This document shows positions 62,059 through 64,000 of a stretch of 64,000 nucleotides of DNA, piece after piece. The DNA lies in NCBI GenBank assembly GCA_030674185.1, contig JAPXFY010000026.1, positions 56,096,752-56,160,751 of the forward strand, in the 5' to 3' direction. How positions within the stretch are numbered: position 1 is the stretch's first letter; every line of letters starts with the position of its first letter. Origin of the DNA: Monoplex corrugatus (Eukaryota; Mollusca; Gastropoda; Littorinimorpha; Ranellidae). The position numbers and the translations under genes are program-made. The notes below the pieces were generated by a model. That model did not search any database. It was not told the origin of the DNA and saw only the letters and a program-made list of their open reading frames with translations.

Positions 62059-63700
62059 TCACCTGTCAGCGTCACCGGGTTCAGTGTTGGCCGTTGCAAT
62101 CTTTGACACCATCACTTCCCTCCAGGCCGTACCGTCTTGACTTTTGCGGACAATTTCTTGAATATTTAGGCCATCGATGTTGGTTATGTTCTCGATGTAT
62201 GTGACTGGAGGTCTGCCTTTCTTCCCCTTTGCCACTGTTTTTCCTTGAAAGATGGTTGCCCTGAGGTCTGTGTTCTTGCTGCGTGACACATGGCCAATGT
62301 ATTTTAGTTTTCTCTTGTTGATGTCTGCTAGTAGTTTTCTGGTGGAATTAAATTCTTCCAGGACACTTTTATTTGTTCTTCTATCCGTCCATTTGACACT
62401 AGTATTCTCCGATAAAACCACATCTCTGCTGTCTCAGTTCTTCTGCAATCAGCTTTTTTGAAAGTCCAGGCTTCGCAGCGGTACATCATGACAGGCCAGA
62501 TCAAACATTTGAAAAGTCTAATTTTCAGGACATTTGGTATGCCTCTCTCTTTCCAGATGTTGTTGAGTTGGAATTTTTTCCCTTCTTCTTTTTTTCTTGT
62601 GTGTGTGTTTTTTGTTTTTTTTTCATTTCAATTCTTTTGTTGTTGTTGTTTTTTGACGTCTTTGGAGCAGGCTCCATCATCAGCTTTTACAGAACCAAGA
62701 TCTGCATTCATTATACTCATTTATTTTTGCACATCTTCCTCCAGCCAATTTTTTTATCTCTTCTAATTTTACTTTTAATTTGTCTTTTGAGTTAAAAAAA
62801 TTTTTTTTTTTATTCTCCTTTTCTTCCAGATTTGCGAGCTTGGCTTTCTGTTTGGATAGATCCATTACTTCTTTGCTGATGCAGGGCTTAGTTGATTTTC
62901 TTTTCACCTGCCTAATTTTTCTTCTGCTACTTCAATGTAGGTCTTCTTCATATCTGCCCAAATTTCCTCTGGATACTGGTCATTTAATGTCCAGTCCCGG
63001 ATTAAAACCTCGAAATGATTGCTGACTTCGATCTCAAAATCAGATGCAATGTCTTGATTTTGCAATTTATCTAGATCAAACTAAAGAGCCTGCTTGGCTT
63101 TGTTTTGTTTGTAAGCTTTGAGTCAAATTTTTGTTGCGACTAGTTGGTGATCGCTGTCACAATCAGCTTCTGGTTTTGTTTTCGAGCTTAGGACAGTAGT
63201 TCTCCATGCCCTGTCTATCATGATGTAATCTATTTGATTTCTGATTTTTATTTTTTTGTTGTCATTGCCTGTTGTTGTTGTTTCGTTTTTGTTTGTGTTT
63301 TTTTGTGTGTGTGTTGTTTTTTTTTTTCAAGTTTCCAGGTATATCGTCTACGACAGTGCTGTTTAAAGAGGGTGTTAGTGATGTCCAGTTCATTGGCCTG
63401 GCAGAAAGATGCCAACATATCGCATCTTTCACTGCATTTGCCCAGCCCATAAGGTCATATTCCACACTCTCTGTCCTCACCTTCACCCACTTCCTTCCTT
63501 TCCTTTGGTGCCCACGATCTTGAGGATGATCATTCCGGCACATAAAGGAGGGGGGGGGGTGTTGTAGACACAGTCCATTCGTAAGCTCCGATCATTTCAC
63601 TATTCTCATTGTCCGTAGACATTACTGAAATCCGTTACCGAAAGGGCCACGTGGTGTCCAGAAACTCACTGTTGGGCGGAGGCTCGTGACACAAAAGCAT
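62059..63700 (-). mobile_element. internally deleted non-LTR retrotransposon (endonuclease end and C-terminus, RT lost)
   Basis: On the minus strand, from about 63640 downwards, come frameshifted endonuclease remnants (VEYDLMGWANAVKDAICW). Near 63230 are IDYIM- and CDSDHQL-like traces (catalytic Ser-Asp-His), then a linker (MKRKSTKPCISKEVMDLSKQ, KAKLANLEEKENKKK). The next recognisable part is already the C-terminus at 62421-62059: NKRKLKYIGHVSRSKNTDLR, GKKGRPPVTYIENI, SQDGTAWREVM, ending TEPGDADR. The RT domain is missing between about 62460 and 62680. Confidence 0.75.
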
Positions 63701-63915
63701 CGACTGTTGCTGCCTCTACTGTTTCATTGGGAAGATGGTTCCAGTTCCCAACAGTCCTGGGTAGAAATGAGCCACCTCTTTGGGGTTCATGTCTCCCATT
63801 ATTATGCAAACTTCTCTTTTCGGTGATTTATCCTTGGCAGTTTAAAGGTCATTATAAAATCGTTCTATCTCTTCATCTGACAGGTGGATGTGGGGGCATA
63901 TGCCTGGATGATGAT

Positions 63916-64000
63916 TTAACCCTTTGACTCCCACACCCTTTCCACTAGCTTCCTGCATTGTCAACCATGCTTGGATCCTCTCTCCCCAGTAGCCAATGAA
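63916..64000. mobile_element. left end of a second TTAA MITE, cut by the window edge
   Basis: TTAACCCTTTGACTCCC at 63916 followed by ACACCCTTTCCACTAGC matches the left end of the MITE at 60197. The other end lies outside the window. Confidence 0.7.

Overview
The window is nuclear DNA from a multicellular animal. It holds one spliced gene with GT-AG introns and consistent phases, many CA/GT and CT microsatellites, minisatellite arrays up to 6.8 kb, tRNA-derived SINEs, several non-LTR retrotransposon families and piggyBac-type elements. The style of the repeats (tRNA-headed SINE bodies, reverse-transcriptase relics, intronic satellites) suggests a lophotrochozoan, most likely a mollusc. That is an inference from repeat style; no diagnostic host gene was recognised. 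There are no prokaryotic features, rRNA genes or CRISPR arrays.

Layout. 1-2.7 kb: microsatellites and minus-strand LINE relics, then a SINE-like repeat upstream of the gene. 2.7-53.75 kb: one plus-strand gene in 11 coding exons (2698-2904, 3383-3527, 4961-5182, 7127-7229, 25042-25136, 44523-44632, 45350-45601, 46114-46281, 49989-50140, 50595-50847, 52759-53750). Every junction keeps the frame; from the ATG at 2715 the chain codes for 893 residues. The product is not recognised: it is mostly polar and disordered, with a few ordered segments and a basic Ser/Pro-rich C-terminus. Intron 4 (17.8 kb) holds a nearly full-length but broken non-LTR retrotransposon (about 14.0-19.8 kb), a 72-bp array, a 70-bp array and a 34-bp polypyrimidine array. 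Intron 5 (19.4 kb) holds 52-bp, 40-bp and 46-bp arrays, a SINE with perfect target-site duplications and an RTE-like relic. Intron 8 holds a 101-bp array whose every unit carries a G-quadruplex motif, and a 56-bp array that repeats the 3' splice-site region of exon 9. Intron 10 holds a piggyBac-like element bounded by TTAA. 53.75-64 kb: 3' flank, RTE-like fragments, an RNase H fragment, a TTAA-bounded MITE with a nested hairpin, and the left end of a second MITE.

How it fits together. The only plausible host coding unit is the 11-exon gene. Its introns are inflated mainly by tandem arrays (about 17 kb in total) and retroelements. Several arrays grew from pieces of dispersed repeats: the 101-bp array begins inside a SINE head, the 70-bp array lies within a dispersed repeat, and the 56-bp array copies intron sequence next to an exon. 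The longest open reading frames in the window (up to 905 codons at 21.75-24.47 kb) are artefacts of stop-free satellites, not genes.
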